This document shows, one piece after another, positions 5,478 to 6,540 of a stretch of 6,540 nucleotides of DNA; position 1 is the first letter of the stretch, and the number at the start of each line of letters is the position of its first letter. The stretch spans positions 1 through 6,540 of the forward strand of contig JBNKLQ010000312.1 of assembly GCA_050292445.1 (NCBI GenBank), written 5' to 3'. Source of the DNA: Leptofilum sp050292445. GTDB lineage: Bacteria > Chloroflexota > Anaerolineae > Promineifilales > Promineifilaceae. The position numbers were made by a program, and so were the translations under genes. The notes beneath the pieces were generated by a model. That model was not told where the DNA came from, made no database searches, and saw only the letters and a list, made by a program, of their open reading frames with translations.

Positions 5478-5644
5478 GATTTTTCTCCTGCTGTATTGGC
5501 AACGTGTGTCAAAAAAATAATAGTCGGCTCCAGGTACCATACAGACTTAATCAATATTCTTCATTTTAGCCCTCGCCAGTTACAGTCGATCTTACAAGGT
5601 CCTAGTACAAACGGATTTCTTGCAACCTTTTTTGCTGCGGCAGA
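5478..5644. other. Spacer between the aldo/keto reductase and the receiver gene
   Basis: This 167-base region holds the receiver Shine-Dalgarno (5485-5489) and presumably its promoter. On the minus strand there are isolated promoter-like words (TATTAT, TAAAAT, TTGACA), but none are paired at proper spacing. No hairpin with a T-run terminates the upstream gene, so read-through from the reductase is possible. Confidence 0.4.
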
Positions 5645-6540
5645 TTACGCTGGCAGCTTCATCTTCATCCACGGAGCCGAATTGTGAAAATTGGCGGCGG
5701 CGCTGCCAGGGGGCACAAGCGCGTCACACGCGTCACGCACAGACTCGTCCAGCGTCATCTCTAGCACCGGCAGGAAATGTTCCAGCTGTGTCAACGTGCG
5801 CGGCCCGATAAGTGGCGCGGTCACACCCGGTTGATCCTTCACCCACAAAATGGCCAACTGCGCCGCCGATATGCCCACCCTCTGCGCCAGTTTTACAAAT
5901 TCATTACCCACTTCAATGCCCCGTGCCGTCACCCGCTCGGCATAAATGCCGCCGCGCAATTGCGCTCGTGACTTTTGTGGATAATCAGATGCATCACTAT
6001 ACCGCCCCGCCAAAATGCCCATCGCCAGCGGTGACCAGGGCAAGATGCCCAGCCCGTATGCCTGGCAAATGGGCACCAGCTCATTTTCAATGCGGCGGTC
6101 CAGCAAATTGTAGGGCGGCTGCTCGGAGACAAAACGGACATAGTCGCGCAGTTCGCTGACCATAATCGCTTCCATCACTTTCCAGGCGGGGGCTGTAGAG
6201 CTGCCAATGGTGCGCACCTTGCCCGCCCGCACCAAATCGGTCAGGGCAGAAAGGGTTTCTTCAATGGGCACTTCAAAGTCGGGGCGATGTAGCTGGTAGA
6301 GGTCGATATGGTCGGTTTGCAGCCGACGCAAGGAATCTTCACAGGCCTGGATGATGTGGAGACGGCCGTTCCCTCGGTCATTGGGTCCCGGCCCGGTAGG
6401 ATAATGAACTTTAGTGGCGATGAGGACGTCTTGGCGACGGCCGTTTTCCTTCAACGTCCGCCCAATAATCCGCTCACTCTCACCTTTGGCATAACTGTTG
6501 CTTGTGTCGATGAGATTGATCCCGGCATCAATCGCCCGGT
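5645..6540 (-). CDS. Aldo/keto reductase, 5' end outside the window
   Basis: An NAD(P)H-dependent oxidoreductase of the aldo/keto reductase superfamily (TIM barrel), reducing aldehydes or ketones in the cytoplasm; the substrate cannot be told. About 297 residues are visible. The frame is open to the window edge and reads RAIDAGINLIDTSNSYAKGE just inside it, so the N-terminus (roughly 30-45 residues) is missing. All four catalytic residues are present: Asp (codon 6506-6508) and Tyr (6491-6493) in DTSNSY, Lys (6410-6412) in IATKV, and His (6287-6289) in YQLHRPD. Further family landmarks are LGILPWSPLAMGILAGRY and, near the C-terminus, APLIGPRTLTQLE, the nucleotide-phosphate-binding region. An apparent start at 6454 is only an internal TTG and should not be used. 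The spacing and sequence resemble YajO/general stress protein 69-like reductases, but this is a broad family. Confidence 0.95.
   Translation of the reverse strand, partial: RAIDAGINLIDTSNSYAKGESERIIGRTLKENGRRQDVLIATKVHYPTGPGPNDRGNGRLHIIQACEDSLRRLQTDHIDLYQLHRPDFEVPIEETLSALTDLVRAGKVRTIGSSTAPAWKVMEAIMVSELRDYVRFVSEQPPYNLLDRRIENELVPICQAYGLGILPWSPLAMGILAGRYSDASDYPQKSRAQLRGGIYAERVTARGIEVGNEFVKLAQRVGISAAQLAILWVKDQPGVTAPLIGPRTLTQLEHFLPVLEMTLDESVRDACDALVPPGSAAANFHNSAPWMKMKLPA

Larger units (their letters stand above)
270..6445. repeat. Dispersed CGGCCG-core palindrome (AACGGCCGTT), HIP1-like
   Basis: CGGCCG starts at 272, 881, 1439, 1514, 1877, 2148, 2243, 2540, 2762, 3747, 3945, 3986, 4298, 4617, 4991, 5252, 6363 and 6438, 18 copies. 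The exact 10-base palindrome AACGGCCGTT occurs seven times (270, 1437, 1875, 2538, 3943, 4989, 5250), and four more copies read GACGGCCGTT (879, 2146, 6361, 6436). With equal base use, 6540 bases would hold about 1.6 copies of a given 6-mer and well under 0.1 of a given 10-mer. All copies lie in genes on both strands: 12 in the phase giving Thr-Ala-Val-like peptides, 5 in the Asn-Gly-Arg-like phase, 1 in the Arg-Pro phase. None is in the gene-free regions. Confidence 0.85.

Noticed and set aside
6452..6454. Start of the aldo/keto reductase at 6454
   Set aside because: The codon is an internal TTG; the frame continues upstream with the conserved GINLIDTSNSY motif to the window edge.

Overview
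The window looks like a chromosomal segment of a bacterium, most likely a member of the Chloroflexota (Anaerolineae-like). I infer this from the large membrane glycosyltransferase with a C-terminal soluble domain, a CTC-type bL25 with a long glutamate tail, moderate GC content, and dispersed AT-rich repeats of a kind I associate with such genomes. No marker gene settles the taxonomy. All genes are ordinary chromosomal types. I see no phage, transposase, CRISPR array, tRNA or rRNA.

Layout, left to right. A 29-base palindromic repeat sits at the left edge, followed by about 200 gene-free bases. A GT39/PMT-like membrane glycosyltransferase (234-2297, minus) comes next, downstream of a bL25 gene (2412-3071, minus). 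The two are separated by a strong intrinsic terminator, which also rules out the longest possible glycosyltransferase start. A 381-base divergent intergenic region (3072-3452) carries a good sigma70-type promoter for bL25, a structured bL25 leader of about 150 nt, and a CRP-like palindrome facing the other way. On the plus strand follow a 67-residue two-helix membrane protein of unknown function (3453-3656) and argH (3730-5100), the last enzyme of arginine biosynthesis. argH meets a stand-alone CheY-like receiver gene (5097-5477, minus, TTG start) tail to tail, the two stop codons overlapping within four bases. An aldo/keto reductase (minus) runs off the right edge.

The genes do not form one pathway: translation (bL25), cell-envelope or exopolysaccharide glycosylation, arginine synthesis, signalling and redox metabolism lie side by side. 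The most notable signal is at DNA level. The palindrome core CGGCCG, usually as ACGGCCGTT or AACGGCCGTT, occurs 18 times, in all six coding regions except the 67-residue ORF, in all three codon phases, and never in the gene-free stretches. This resembles the HIP1 phenomenon of cyanobacteria. A second signal is that the glycosyltransferase carries two low-complexity, repeat-derived segments inserted in frame in predicted cytoplasmic loops. One of them shares a 16-base word with the end of the small membrane-protein gene.
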